The notes under the pieces: model-generated | What the model was told of the DNA's origin: nothing | The model's input: only the letters and a program-made list of their open reading frames with translations | The model's database searches: none | Position numbers and translations under genes: made by a program | Assembly (NCBI GenBank): GCA_964623815.1 | Contig: CAZUVR010000001.1 | Location: 123,099 to 187,098 of the forward strand | Direction of reading: 5' to 3' | Source: Chroococcopsis sp964623815 | GTDB lineage: Bacteria > Cyanobacteriota > Cyanobacteriia > Cyanobacteriales > Microcystaceae | Length of the DNA stretch: 64,000 nucleotides | In this document: piece by piece, positions 17,509-25,623 of the stretch | Layout of the letters: every line of letters starts with the position of its first letter | Position numbering within the stretch: the stretch's first letter is position 1

Positions 17509-18366
17509 TTAACTGTTTACCATTTCACCACCATTGGGGTGTAATATTTGACCAGAGAAATAGCTACCGTCAGAGGAAGCTAAAAACACGAAACTCGGAG
17601 CCACTTCTTCCGGTTGTCCAGCTCTCTGCATGGGTACTTGTGCCCCGAAAGATTCTACTTTTTCCTCGGGAAATGTAGAGGGAATTAAAGGAGTCCAAAT
17701 CGGCCCCGGAGCCACGCCGTTAACCCTGATTCCTTTTTTCACTAAAGATTGGGATAGGGAACGAGTAAAGGCCACTATAGCCCCTTTCGTAGAGGAATAA
17801 TCTAGTAACTGGGGATTCCCCTTATAGGCGGTGACGGAGGTGGTATTGATGATACTACTCCCCTCTTTCAGGTGAGGTAGAGCGGCTTTTGTTAAATAGA
17901 ACATAGAAAAAATATTCGTGCGGAAAGTTTTTTCTAATTGCTCTTTAGTAATATCTTCGATACTTTTTTGAGGATGTTGTTCGGCGGCATTATTAACTAA
18001 AATATCCAAGTTTCCCAATTCTTCTACCGTTTTTTTAACTGCTTCCTGACAGAAACTTTCTTCACCTATATCACCGGAAATTAACAAGCAACTTCTGCCG
18101 ATTTCCTCAACCACTTGTTTAGTTTTTTCTGCGTCTTTATGTTCATCGAGGTAGACGATGGCTATATCGGCACCTTCTTTAGCGTAGGCAACGGCTACGG
18201 CTCTACCGATACCGCTATCCCCGCCGGTAATGAGTGCGACTTTTCCTTTTAATTTTTCACTACCTGGGTTAGATCCTTTAAACTGAGGACGGGGCGACAT
18301 TTCCGATTCTAAACCTGGTTGAGATTCTTGTTGTTGAGGCGGTTGTAGTTGTTGAGTCCCAGACAT
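17509..18366 (-). CDS. SDR family NAD(P)-dependent oxidoreductase, YghA-like
   Basis: The start at 18366 (MSGTQQLQPPQQQ) follows AGGAGG at ideal spacing, so the longer frame to 18429 is rejected. The 285-aa product has a glutamine/proline-rich leader of about 40 residues, then a Rossmann SDR domain: GGDSGIGRAVA cofactor loop, NNAAEQ, Ser in SVTAYKG, catalytic Y-S-S-T-K. The leader and the loop sequence match the YghA/general-stress subgroup, whose members reduce aldehydes or act in osmotic and oxidative stress. Substrate not readable. Confidence 0.88.
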   Translation of the reverse strand: MSGTQQLQPPQQQESQPGLESEMSPRPQFKGSNPGSEKLKGKVALITGGDSGIGRAVAVAYAKEGADIAIVYLDEHKDAEKTKQVVEEIGRSCLLISGDIGEESFCQEAVKKTVEELGNLDILVNNAAEQHPQKSIEDITKEQLEKTFRTNIFSMFYLTKAALPHLKEGSSIINTTSVTAYKGNPQLLDYSSTKGAIVAFTRSLSQSLVKKGIRVNGVAPGPIWTPLIPSTFPEEKVESFGAQVPMQRAGQPEEVAPSFVFLASSDGSYFSGQILHPNGGEMVNS

Positions 18367-18491
18367 AAATAATTCCTCCTTGAGTATAACTGTTTTAAAA
18401 ATCCCATAAATAATTAATATATTCATCAATAATAAGAAGTATTCTGGTTCGATACTTTAGGATGGTACTGCCGAGTTATCAAGAGTCGGAA

Positions 18492-20696
18492 CTACTGGCC
18501 AGTTAGATTACGGGTTCTTTCTAAAAGTAAGCGCTTTTCCGCCCGAGCGATCGCTGTATGTATATCCCTTACCGCTTCAGGTTCTACCGAAATAGCAGTA
18601 ATTCCCCACTTCACCAAATTATCGATAATTTCGGGGTAGTGGTTTATTCCTTGACCGCATAAGGAACAGGGAATATTTAAACTGTTAGCCCCCGTGATTA
18701 ACTGTTTGATGGCGGCTAACAAAGCCCGATGTTGCAGATTAAAATAGTTGTTAGATAACGAATCTTCTCTTGGGACTCCTAAAATTAATTCTGTTAAATC
18801 GTTACTACCTATGGCGATACCCTGAACTCCGGCCGTAACTAACTCGGAAATCAAAAATAATACGGAGGGAACTTCCGCCATGATCCAGAGCTGAAAACCC
18901 GGCATTTGAAATAATTGGCACTCGCTAACGAGATTTTTACAGAAGATGAACTCCTCCACACCGCGCACGAAAGGCAAGATCAAATTCACGTTACCGTAAC
19001 CGGCTAACTGTACCCGCCGCAACGCCTGAAGTTGTATTTCCAGTATTGATGAATCTAGGGTGTAACCGTAGGTGCCTCTCGGGTGCCCCCCCTCTTCCCC
19101 TCGCGTCACCGACCAATCCCAAGAGCGATAGAATACAGGGCGGGGAGTAAAGGCGCGGGCGAATTTCAATAGCAATTGCGTTAACTCTTCGATCAAATCT
19201 TGGCGCTGGGAAATTTCTAGCCATCCCGTTAACGGTTTTCGGGCTAGTAATTCTAAAATCATCCATTCTCCTCTCAACAACCCTACGCCGTTAATTGGTA
19301 AATTAACCGCCACTTCTATACTCTGCCACTGGCTTAAATTAACCATTAACTTCGTGCCGAGAGTATAAGATGTAAACTCTTCCTTGACGGGGGGGGTTAC
19401 GGATACTGGAGAAGATGAAACTGGTAAGATAAGGCCTTTGTAAGCATCGATGATGATTCTCTCTCCCGAATAAAGCTCTTTAGTGGCTGAAGTTACCCCC
19501 ACTAGGCAGACGATACCTAATTCACGAGCTAAAATAGCCGCGTGACTCGTCATTCCACCCCGCTCGGTAATGATTCCCCTTAACCCTCTCAATCGGGGCA
19601 GCCAATAGGGATCGATCTCCGTCGTCACTAAAATAGTCTCGGGGGGAAAGTTTTCCGTTAACTCAATATTCGCTTCCAATACTCGCACGGTGCCCTCCAC
19701 CATACCCCCTACGGCTATCATCCCCTTGAGAATCTGTTGATTAGCGGGATTCTTCGATGAAGCGTCGCAACTGACAATATAAGGTTGAGAAGGATTTTCT
19801 TTCGTGAATGACCATTTTAGCGATCGGATCTCTGGGAATTGTTTTTCTACGCCGCGCCACAGTTCTAATAACTGGTGCAAATGCTCCTCATCTAAACTAT
19901 AAGTCTCTTGTTCTTTATTATCAAGAAATTTAAAGTTTAAACAACCGTCTTCATCTCTTAAGAAATATAGTAAAGTTTTATTACCTAAAGACCGTTTTTT
20001 TATTTCCCAAGTCTGGGGAATTATCTCGTATAGATCCGACAATACTTCACCTTTTAAGATACTCTGACCTAAACCGAGGGTAGATTCTATCAGTAACTCG
20101 TTATTAGAGCGGGCGATCGAACCTGAAATATCAGCATCCTTAGCCGGTTGAACGATGATGGCCATTTGTACTTTTTCCAGCCCGATTCCGGATTTACGCC
20201 AGTAGAATAGGCTTTTGGCACTGAACAGACCAGCCCAAACTTTTTTAATACCCCTATCTATAGATACTAAGTCGTTCCCGATAATTTCTGAAGGAAATAA
20301 ACCAGCTATTCTTGACGATACTCCGTTATATTCTACTAAAGAAGTTCTTAAGATTAGAGATTTTGAAAACAATTGTTGAGCGGCTTCGTTTATTTGCTCC
20401 AACCAATCGCGGGAAATTTCAGCCGATAGTATACTGCGCGATATTTGTCGGGCTACTAATTGTAATGCTTGATAATTTTCTATATTTAAGTAAAGCGATG
20501 ATTGAGGAAAATCTGCGAGCAATGATTCGGTATTATCTAAGCTATTAATGAAGTTATTAAAGGTGTTAGCACCGATGACAAAACCTGGCAAAATTGGGAA
20601 ATCACGCTGTTTTAATTGGCTCAAAGCCAGGGCTTTTCGTCCCACTAAAGGAAGTTCGGAAGATTGAATACTATCGAGCCAATATAGACTTAACAC
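18492..20696 (-). CDS. PEP-utilising enzyme related to phosphoenolpyruvate synthase
   Basis: 734 aa with the domain order of PEP synthase and pyruvate phosphate dikinase: an ATP-grasp-like nucleotide domain (GRKALALSQLKQRDFPILPGFV start), a mobile phosphohistidine domain (GGMTSHAAILARELGIVCLVG, His being the phosphorylated residue) and a C-terminal PEP/pyruvate TIM barrel (GVGLLRGEWMIL, GSNDLTELILGVPRE, CSLCGQG with the active Cys). It is somewhat shorter than typical PpsA (about 800 aa), and several linker motifs deviate, so it may be a divergent PEP synthase or a related phosphotransferase. Cytosolic, gluconeogenic direction likely. Confidence 0.8.
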   Translation of the reverse strand: MLSLYWLDSIQSSELPLVGRKALALSQLKQRDFPILPGFVIGANTFNNFINSLDNTESLLADFPQSSLYLNIENYQALQLVARQISRSILSAEISRDWLEQINEAAQQLFSKSLILRTSLVEYNGVSSRIAGLFPSEIIGNDLVSIDRGIKKVWAGLFSAKSLFYWRKSGIGLEKVQMAIIVQPAKDADISGSIARSNNELLIESTLGLGQSILKGEVLSDLYEIIPQTWEIKKRSLGNKTLLYFLRDEDGCLNFKFLDNKEQETYSLDEEHLHQLLELWRGVEKQFPEIRSLKWSFTKENPSQPYIVSCDASSKNPANQQILKGMIAVGGMVEGTVRVLEANIELTENFPPETILVTTEIDPYWLPRLRGLRGIITERGGMTSHAAILARELGIVCLVGVTSATKELYSGERIIIDAYKGLILPVSSSPVSVTPPVKEEFTSYTLGTKLMVNLSQWQSIEVAVNLPINGVGLLRGEWMILELLARKPLTGWLEISQRQDLIEELTQLLLKFARAFTPRPVFYRSWDWSVTRGEEGGHPRGTYGYTLDSSILEIQLQALRRVQLAGYGNVNLILPFVRGVEEFIFCKNLVSECQLFQMPGFQLWIMAEVPSVLFLISELVTAGVQGIAIGSNDLTELILGVPREDSLSNNYFNLQHRALLAAIKQLITGANSLNIPCSLCGQGINHYPEIIDNLVKWGITAISVEPEAVRDIHTAIARAEKRLLLERTRNLTGQ

Positions 20697-20748
20697 GGCT
20701 TATTTCGCTAAGAAGAGGTTTGAGGTGGGAATGGGTAAGTAACTTAAC

Positions 20749-21018
20749 TCAGATTGCCTGTATCCATTCTTTAACCTCGTACTCTGTCCAGATTCCGTTA
20801 ACCCAATAGGGATCTGATTCGATTAAGTTTCTCACCTCGTCTTCCTTTTCAGCCTCATAAATAGCGAAAACTTTAGTAATATCGGCGGTGGGGCCGATCG
20901 TTATCAATATTCCTCGCTCTTTTTGCGTTTTCAAGCCCTGTAAATGCGCGTCTCTATAGGGCGAGCGCTTTTGCAGTACGTCGTCGCAGTAACTACCCCA
21001 CATAACGTATTTAGGCAT
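20749..21018 (-). CDS. YciI family protein
   Basis: 89-aa protein with the ferredoxin-like YCII fold (MPKYVMWGSYCDDVLQKR, then RDAHLQGLKTQKERGILITIGP and the C-terminal DPYWVNGIWTEYEVKEW). An AGGA ribosome site lies 9-10 bases upstream. Family members bind small molecules with a conserved His-Asp pair (DAH here); enzymatic roles are known only for a few. Small single gene, 52 bp upstream of the PEP-utilising enzyme on the same strand, possibly co-transcribed. Confidence 0.82.
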   Translation of the reverse strand: MPKYVMWGSYCDDVLQKRSPYRDAHLQGLKTQKERGILITIGPTADITKVFAIYEAEKEDEVRNLIESDPYWVNGIWTEYEVKEWIQAI

Positions 21019-21048
21019 AATTTTTTTCCTGTAAATTGGTGATAGGGC

Positions 21049-21087
21049 AAATTTTACCCTATTAATTTAAAAAATAGGGTAAAATTT
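21049..21087 (-). terminator. Long A+T-rich hairpin after the DUF58 gene
   Basis: Arms AAATTTTACCCTATT (21049-21063) and AATAGGGTAAAATTT (21073-21087) are a perfect 15-bp inverted repeat with a 9-base loop, in the 85 bp between the DUF58 stop and the YciI start. It can terminate DUF58 transcription. The symmetry would also allow a regulatory role for the YciI gene. Confidence 0.6.
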
Positions 21088-21103
21088 CTGGATAGATTCA
21101 TAT

Positions 21104-22249
21104 TTAATTAATCGGTTTTTGAAGTTGAGACTGTAAGGATTCCTCCCGATCGATCATCAATCCTAATAGGTGACGGGTTTTTAAAAAAGTCACTGATTTT
21201 GCCCCGGTATCGGTGAAGAATAACCACCTGCTACCATCGGGTAACTCCTCTAGAGAAGAGAGATTCTGAGTCAGCCAAATAACGGGTAATGTCGGTAGGG
21301 GAAGGGGATTAGAAACTTCTAACGGTTCTATCTCGGCTAGAGTCTCTAAAACTGCTCCGTTACCGTGTATCAAACCCGTTTCCGCCGTCCATAGCTGTAC
21401 GTTTAATTGTGAGCGACTAGCGTAAAAATAAAGGGAAGCGGCGGCGATTACAGCCCGTTCAAATTCTTCTCTATCCCAAGGCGATTGAGTATCTAAACAG
21501 ATGATTATTTCCTGTCCGCCGGTAATCACCTCTAATTCTCTGACCCTAAATTCTCCTAGACGGGCGCTACTGCGCCAGTGGATCAAACGGGTGGGATCGC
21601 CGTAACGGTAAGGCCTGAGGGTACGAGTCACTCCTTCACTGGCGTTTTGATAGTTGGTGTTACTTTGCAAGTTTATATTCTCGTCCCTGCCGATCGTATC
21701 GACTATGGGGCAACTAGATAAATTATACACCTGGGGATAAACGATCGCCTTTCCCGGCGCAGTGCGATTTCTCCGGCTCCAAAATAGCCCCAAGGGGGCC
21801 CCTGTCCTTAATTGCACTTCCTGCCAGCGATAAACCCCTCTTATCTTGGTAGGAATCACATAAGTCCAGCGATAATGTCCGTTGGCTTCGATAATTTCTA
21901 TACTCTCTCTCTGGGGCCCGGCTAACACCGAGGGTATTAAGTCCCAACATTCTAATAGGCTCGCCGCCTGTTTACCAGTATTGCGTATATCTAACTGTAC
22001 GACTAGATCATCCTCGGCGTGAACCGCTCCGATGGGTAGACGCTCGACTTTTAAGGGCCGCAAAATACGCCCGGGTAAAATCGCACCCATCGCCAATAAA
22101 GCCATCATCGTGCCGCAGAGAACGTATAGCCATCCCGCCATCGTATTCGTAGCCGCACCGAAAAAACATATAGCTATGGCGAGGATTACTCCTCCGCCGT
22201 AGGATGGTACACAGTAACGATCTTCCAGGGCTGATAATCTATTGAGCAT
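21104..22249 (-). CDS. DUF58 domain-containing protein
   Basis: 381 aa. Two N-terminal transmembrane segments (GGGVILAIAICFFGAATN; WLYVLCGTMMALLAMGAIL) precede a large soluble part with the DUF58 signature YRYGDPTRLIHWRSSARLG followed by REL. DUF58 proteins are usually encoded beside MoxR ATPases and resemble von Willebrand A adaptors; no MoxR gene is next to this one. Function unknown; a role in envelope protein assembly is the general inference. Intergenic upstream is 389 bp. Confidence 0.85.
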   Translation of the reverse strand: MLNRLSALEDRYCVPSYGGGVILAIAICFFGAATNTMAGWLYVLCGTMMALLAMGAILPGRILRPLKVERLPIGAVHAEDDLVVQLDIRNTGKQAASLLECWDLIPSVLAGPQRESIEIIEANGHYRWTYVIPTKIRGVYRWQEVQLRTGAPLGLFWSRRNRTAPGKAIVYPQVYNLSSCPIVDTIGRDENINLQSNTNYQNASEGVTRTLRPYRYGDPTRLIHWRSSARLGEFRVRELEVITGGQEIIICLDTQSPWDREEFERAVIAAASLYFYASRSQLNVQLWTAETGLIHGNGAVLETLAEIEPLEVSNPLPLPTLPVIWLTQNLSSLEELPDGSRWLFFTDTGAKSVTFLKTRHLLGLMIDREESLQSQLQKPIN

Positions 22250-22638
22250 TGACTTAAGAATACTTTACATATCTATAGATTACCCATTCGATTATTCAGT
22301 TTAACGCGAGCGAGAATAAAACTATTTTTTGACGGCGATCGACTTTGGCAGATAATTGAGAATTATTAGCTACTAGGCACAGAGGACACAGAGGAGGACA
22401 CGGATGCGCCGTGATCTGTCCGTTGGGTTTTCCCGTCTGTATCGATAATTAACGATTTGCTATTAACCCTGGGTTTTTCCATAGTCTTTTAGAGGTTTGA
22501 GATAAGTATTTTTTTGAAATGGGGAATAATAAGGGCAGTTAAAAAGCTTTCTTGTTTTTTTAACTACAATTGCGGTAATATAGGCGGGAAAAAACTTAAC
22601 TAGCCACTATATTCTTAATTGTCCATAAAGAATGACTT
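22250..22638. other. Intergenic region, dispersed CTCTGTGTCC-type repeat
   Basis: 389 bp between divergent genes. It contains the repeat at 22376-22403 (minus-strand match to 28196-28225) and two A+T-rich stretches suited to promoters. No open frame with gene character was seen. Confidence 0.65.
22376..22403 (-). repeat. Dispersed repeat, CGTGTCCTCTGTGTC type
   Basis: On the minus strand this reads CCGTGTCCTCCTCTGTGTCC then TCTGTGCC, matching the plus strand at 28196-28225 (CGTGTCCTCTGTGTCTCTGT core). Both copies are intergenic. Confidence 0.7.
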
Positions 22639-24516
22639 ATGACTAGCAACTTATTTTTTAATATCAGCATCAACGATCCCCTAAACAGCTATTCAGCCTA
22701 TTACTCTGCCATACGCTCTCACATACAAGCTGCCGGAGCCTTATGGGATATTCATATCGGGGGACTCAACACTAATTTAGAAGTGGTTGTTAATTTTGAT
22801 AGTGATATTCCGAGAGCTACAGGAAGAAGCGTTACCTCCTCTTTTGTGAGAAATAATGGTATTTATAATATATTCGAGCAGGGAGCGGCAGCAGAGATAA
22901 GAACCGGAATCGATCCTAACGAAGATCAACCGGATATAGAGCTTAATTTCAACCCCGATTATTTAATTAATGAACTGTGGTTTGACCCTAATCCATCTAC
23001 GAGAACCGCGCTCGTACCTACTAATAAAACCGATGCGGTTTCTGTATTCCTGCACGAATTAGGCCACGCCTTCGCTTTTAACGGCTGGATGGACGGCATT
23101 ACGGGAACGATGCCTGGAGATTATCAATCCCCCTTCGATGAGAAAGTTTCCTTTGACGGCACCAATTTTTTCTTCGACGGCGCTAAAGCCATCAGTATTT
23201 ACGGTTCGCCAGTGCCCATAACCTACGGTAATCCCTTTCACTTAGGCAACAATTCCCCCCGCCCGGGCTCCAATCTCATTCCTGATTTAATGAACGGCAT
23301 AGTATACAATCGAGGCATCCGGTATAACATTTCAAACCTCGATGTCGCCATTTTGACAGATACTGGCGTACCCATAACTTCAAATTCTCTACCCGAGGTC
23401 ACTCTTACTCTAAGCCCGAGTAGTGTCCTCGAAAACGGCACTCCAAATTTAATTTACACCTTTACCCGTATCGGCTCCCTCGCAACCTCCCTCACGGTTA
23501 ACTTCACAGTTGGGGGTAGTGCCACCTTCAACAGCGACTATACTCAAATCGGTGCGGCAAGCTTTAACGCCACAACCGGGAGCATCTCCTTTCAACCCAA
23601 TGTAGCTACTAAAACCTTAACTATCGATCCTAGAGGTGACACTACCTTAGAACTCGATGAAACCGTCCTATTAACTCTTGCGGACAACCCTAACTACTCT
23701 ATCGGTACGAAAACACCAGTGACGGGTACGATACTTAACGACGATGCCGCGATTAATCTCACTCTTGACTACTCCGGCATTAGCGAAAACAGCCCGGGCA
23801 AATTTACTTATACTTTCACCCGTAACGGTTTCTTAAATGCTACCCTGTCGGTTAATTTTAGCATCGCCGGTAGTGCCAACACTGCCGACTATACACAAAC
23901 CGGAGCGACTATCCTCAGCCCCACTACGGGCCAGGTAACTTTCGCGGCGGGTGCCGCCACAGCATCGGTAGTTATCGATCCTACGGAGGATACTATCGTT
24001 GAACCTAATGAAGCCCTATCACTACAGCTAACCGCAGGGACAGGTTATACCATTGGTACTACACGGGCATTCACCGCAACGATACTCAACGACGATGGCA
24101 CCCGGCGGCAGGTTGGCACTGTCGGCGCAGATGTGATTCTCGGTACTGCTAGAAGCGATATAATTATCGGCCGCTCTGGTAGTGACAGCTTGACTGGGGG
24201 CGCAGGTGGCGATTTATTTACTTTCCAAAATAGTAGTGAGGGGAATGATCGCATTACCGATTTCGTTCCAGGCGATGATACGATCGTCGTGCGGGCAGGC
24301 GGTTTCGCTGGGGGCTTGGTTTCCGGAGACGCTATCAATCCCGAGCAATTTTTTATCGGCTCTGCCGCCACTAGTACCCTTCAACGTTTCGTCTATAACT
24401 CTACCACCGGGCTGTTATCTTTCGATAGAGACGGCAACGGAGTCGCCCCTGCTGTAGCTCTAGCCACTCTCAACCCTGGGTTAAGTTTAACTTTCGAGGA
24501 TATTTTCGTCAGTTAG
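22639..24516 (+). CDS. Secreted metalloprotease-like protein with two Calx-beta domains and type I secretion C-terminus
   Basis: 625 aa. Residues 1-250 form a zinc-metalloprotease-like domain with HELGHAFAFNG (first His near 139), followed by LMNG and a conserved-looking GIRYNISNLDVAILTDTG ending. The pattern is HExxH with a Gly 6 residues later, not the canonical metzincin HExxHxxGxxH, so the third zinc ligand is uncertain. Two Calx-beta domains follow (about 255-375 and 375-492; FTVGGSATFNSDYT and FSIAGSANTADYT). The last 130 residues match the RTX-like C-terminal domain of the 8904-10415 protein. No N-terminal signal, consistent with type I secretion. The 3' end overlaps hpnA by 8 bp. Confidence 0.82.
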   Translation: MTSNLFFNISINDPLNSYSAYYSAIRSHIQAAGALWDIHIGGLNTNLEVVVNFDSDIPRATGRSVTSSFVRNNGIYNIFEQGAAAEIRTGIDPNEDQPDIELNFNPDYLINELWFDPNPSTRTALVPTNKTDAVSVFLHELGHAFAFNGWMDGITGTMPGDYQSPFDEKVSFDGTNFFFDGAKAISIYGSPVPITYGNPFHLGNNSPRPGSNLIPDLMNGIVYNRGIRYNISNLDVAILTDTGVPITSNSLPEVTLTLSPSSVLENGTPNLIYTFTRIGSLATSLTVNFTVGGSATFNSDYTQIGAASFNATTGSISFQPNVATKTLTIDPRGDTTLELDETVLLTLADNPNYSIGTKTPVTGTILNDDAAINLTLDYSGISENSPGKFTYTFTRNGFLNATLSVNFSIAGSANTADYTQTGATILSPTTGQVTFAAGAATASVVIDPTEDTIVEPNEALSLQLTAGTGYTIGTTRAFTATILNDDGTRRQVGTVGADVILGTARSDIIIGRSGSDSLTGGAGGDLFTFQNSSEGNDRITDFVPGDDTIVVRAGGFAGGLVSGDAINPEQFFIGSAATSTLQRFVYNSTTGLLSFDRDGNGVAPAVALATLNPGLSLTFEDIFVS

Positions 24517-25498
24517 AATCGAGGGTAAAATTATCCTCAAACCAAGCCACCGCATCTCTTAAAGCGGTTTCCAAACTCGACTGAGGTAGTCCCAAATATT
24601 TCACCGCCTTTTCGGGGGAATAATACATCGCTTGTGCGGACATCTTCACCCCATCTATAGGGATGCCGGGAGCCTTACCGAATTTCGGTAACACCTTCTC
24701 ATCAATCCAAGCCACCGCTAGAGGTAGCCAGAGGGGTACGGTTTGTGTCGGCGCGGGTAGCCCGGTTATTCCCCCTAACTTTTCCAGTAAAGATTTCAAG
24801 GAGAGATTCTGATTACCTAAAATATATCTCTCTCCTGTTTTCCCTTTGGTTAAAGCTAATAGATGCCCCCAGGCCACATCCCTAACATCGATGAGATTTA
24901 AGCCCGTATCCACATAAGCAGGCATTTGGCGGCGTAGGAATCTCAGAATAATATCTCCGGTGGGAGTCGGTTTGACATCGTAGGGGCCGATCGGTGTGCT
25001 AGGATTCACGATAACCACATCCTGCCCGGCTTTCACTGCAGCTAAAGCCTCTCTCTCGGCCCAGTATTTAGATTTTTTATAATAACCCACTAATTCCTCT
25101 ACTGGACTCTGATGAGTTTCGTCTACTACCTCGCCATTTTTGCCAGTACCGATCGCCGCCACCGAACTAGTATAAACTGTCCTTTGTATACCCGCCTTTC
25201 TCGCCGCTTCTAAAACATTGCGAGTACCCAAAACATTGTACTGATGTAATAAATTCTGGTCTTTCTGCCAGAGTGAATAATGAGCCGCTGCATGAAATAA
25301 AACCTCACAACCTCCCATAAGTTTATATAAATCAGGATCATTAAGATTGCCGCTAACAATTTCTACATCTAAGCCAGTGAGATTATTAAGATTACTATTC
25401 GATCTCACTAAAACTCTAACAGAATGACCTTCATTTAATAACAGCCTCACTAAATTCGCCCCGATAAATCCTGTGGCTCCCGTAACAAAAATTTTCAT
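24509..25498 (-). CDS. hpnA: Hopanoid-associated sugar epimerase HpnA-like
   Basis: 329-aa extended SDR of the NAD-dependent epimerase/dihydroflavonol reductase group. Visible: GATGFIG at residues 7-13 (cofactor loop), TSSVAAIG, catalytic Y-K-K-S-K, and NPSTPIGPYDVKPTPTGDII, a stretch characteristic of HpnA. HpnA is linked to hopanoid biosynthesis; its exact reaction is not established. No other hopanoid gene lies in this window, so the label rests on sequence type. Convergent with the metalloprotease gene and overlapping it by 8 bp. Confidence 0.82.
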   Translation of the reverse strand: MKIFVTGATGFIGANLVRLLLNEGHSVRVLVRSNSNLNNLTGLDVEIVSGNLNDPDLYKLMGGCEVLFHAAAHYSLWQKDQNLLHQYNVLGTRNVLEAARKAGIQRTVYTSSVAAIGTGKNGEVVDETHQSPVEELVGYYKKSKYWAEREALAAVKAGQDVVIVNPSTPIGPYDVKPTPTGDIILRFLRRQMPAYVDTGLNLIDVRDVAWGHLLALTKGKTGERYILGNQNLSLKSLLEKLGGITGLPAPTQTVPLWLPLAVAWIDEKVLPKFGKAPGIPIDGVKMSAQAMYYSPEKAVKYLGLPQSSLETALRDAVAWFEDNFTLDSN

Positions 25499-25623
25499 AG
25501 TTTATTCTTTTAAACTGTTCTTTACTATATCTTAAATCAATAAAATATTTAAGATTTTCTTGAGATTACTTAATCCATATTCGTCTTACACTAACACCAG
25601 AATCCTATAGTTACTGAACAATT

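Noticed and set aside
18492..20696. Firm ppsA label
   Set aside because: Domain order fits PEP synthase but the protein is shorter and some motifs deviate, so no symbol was given.
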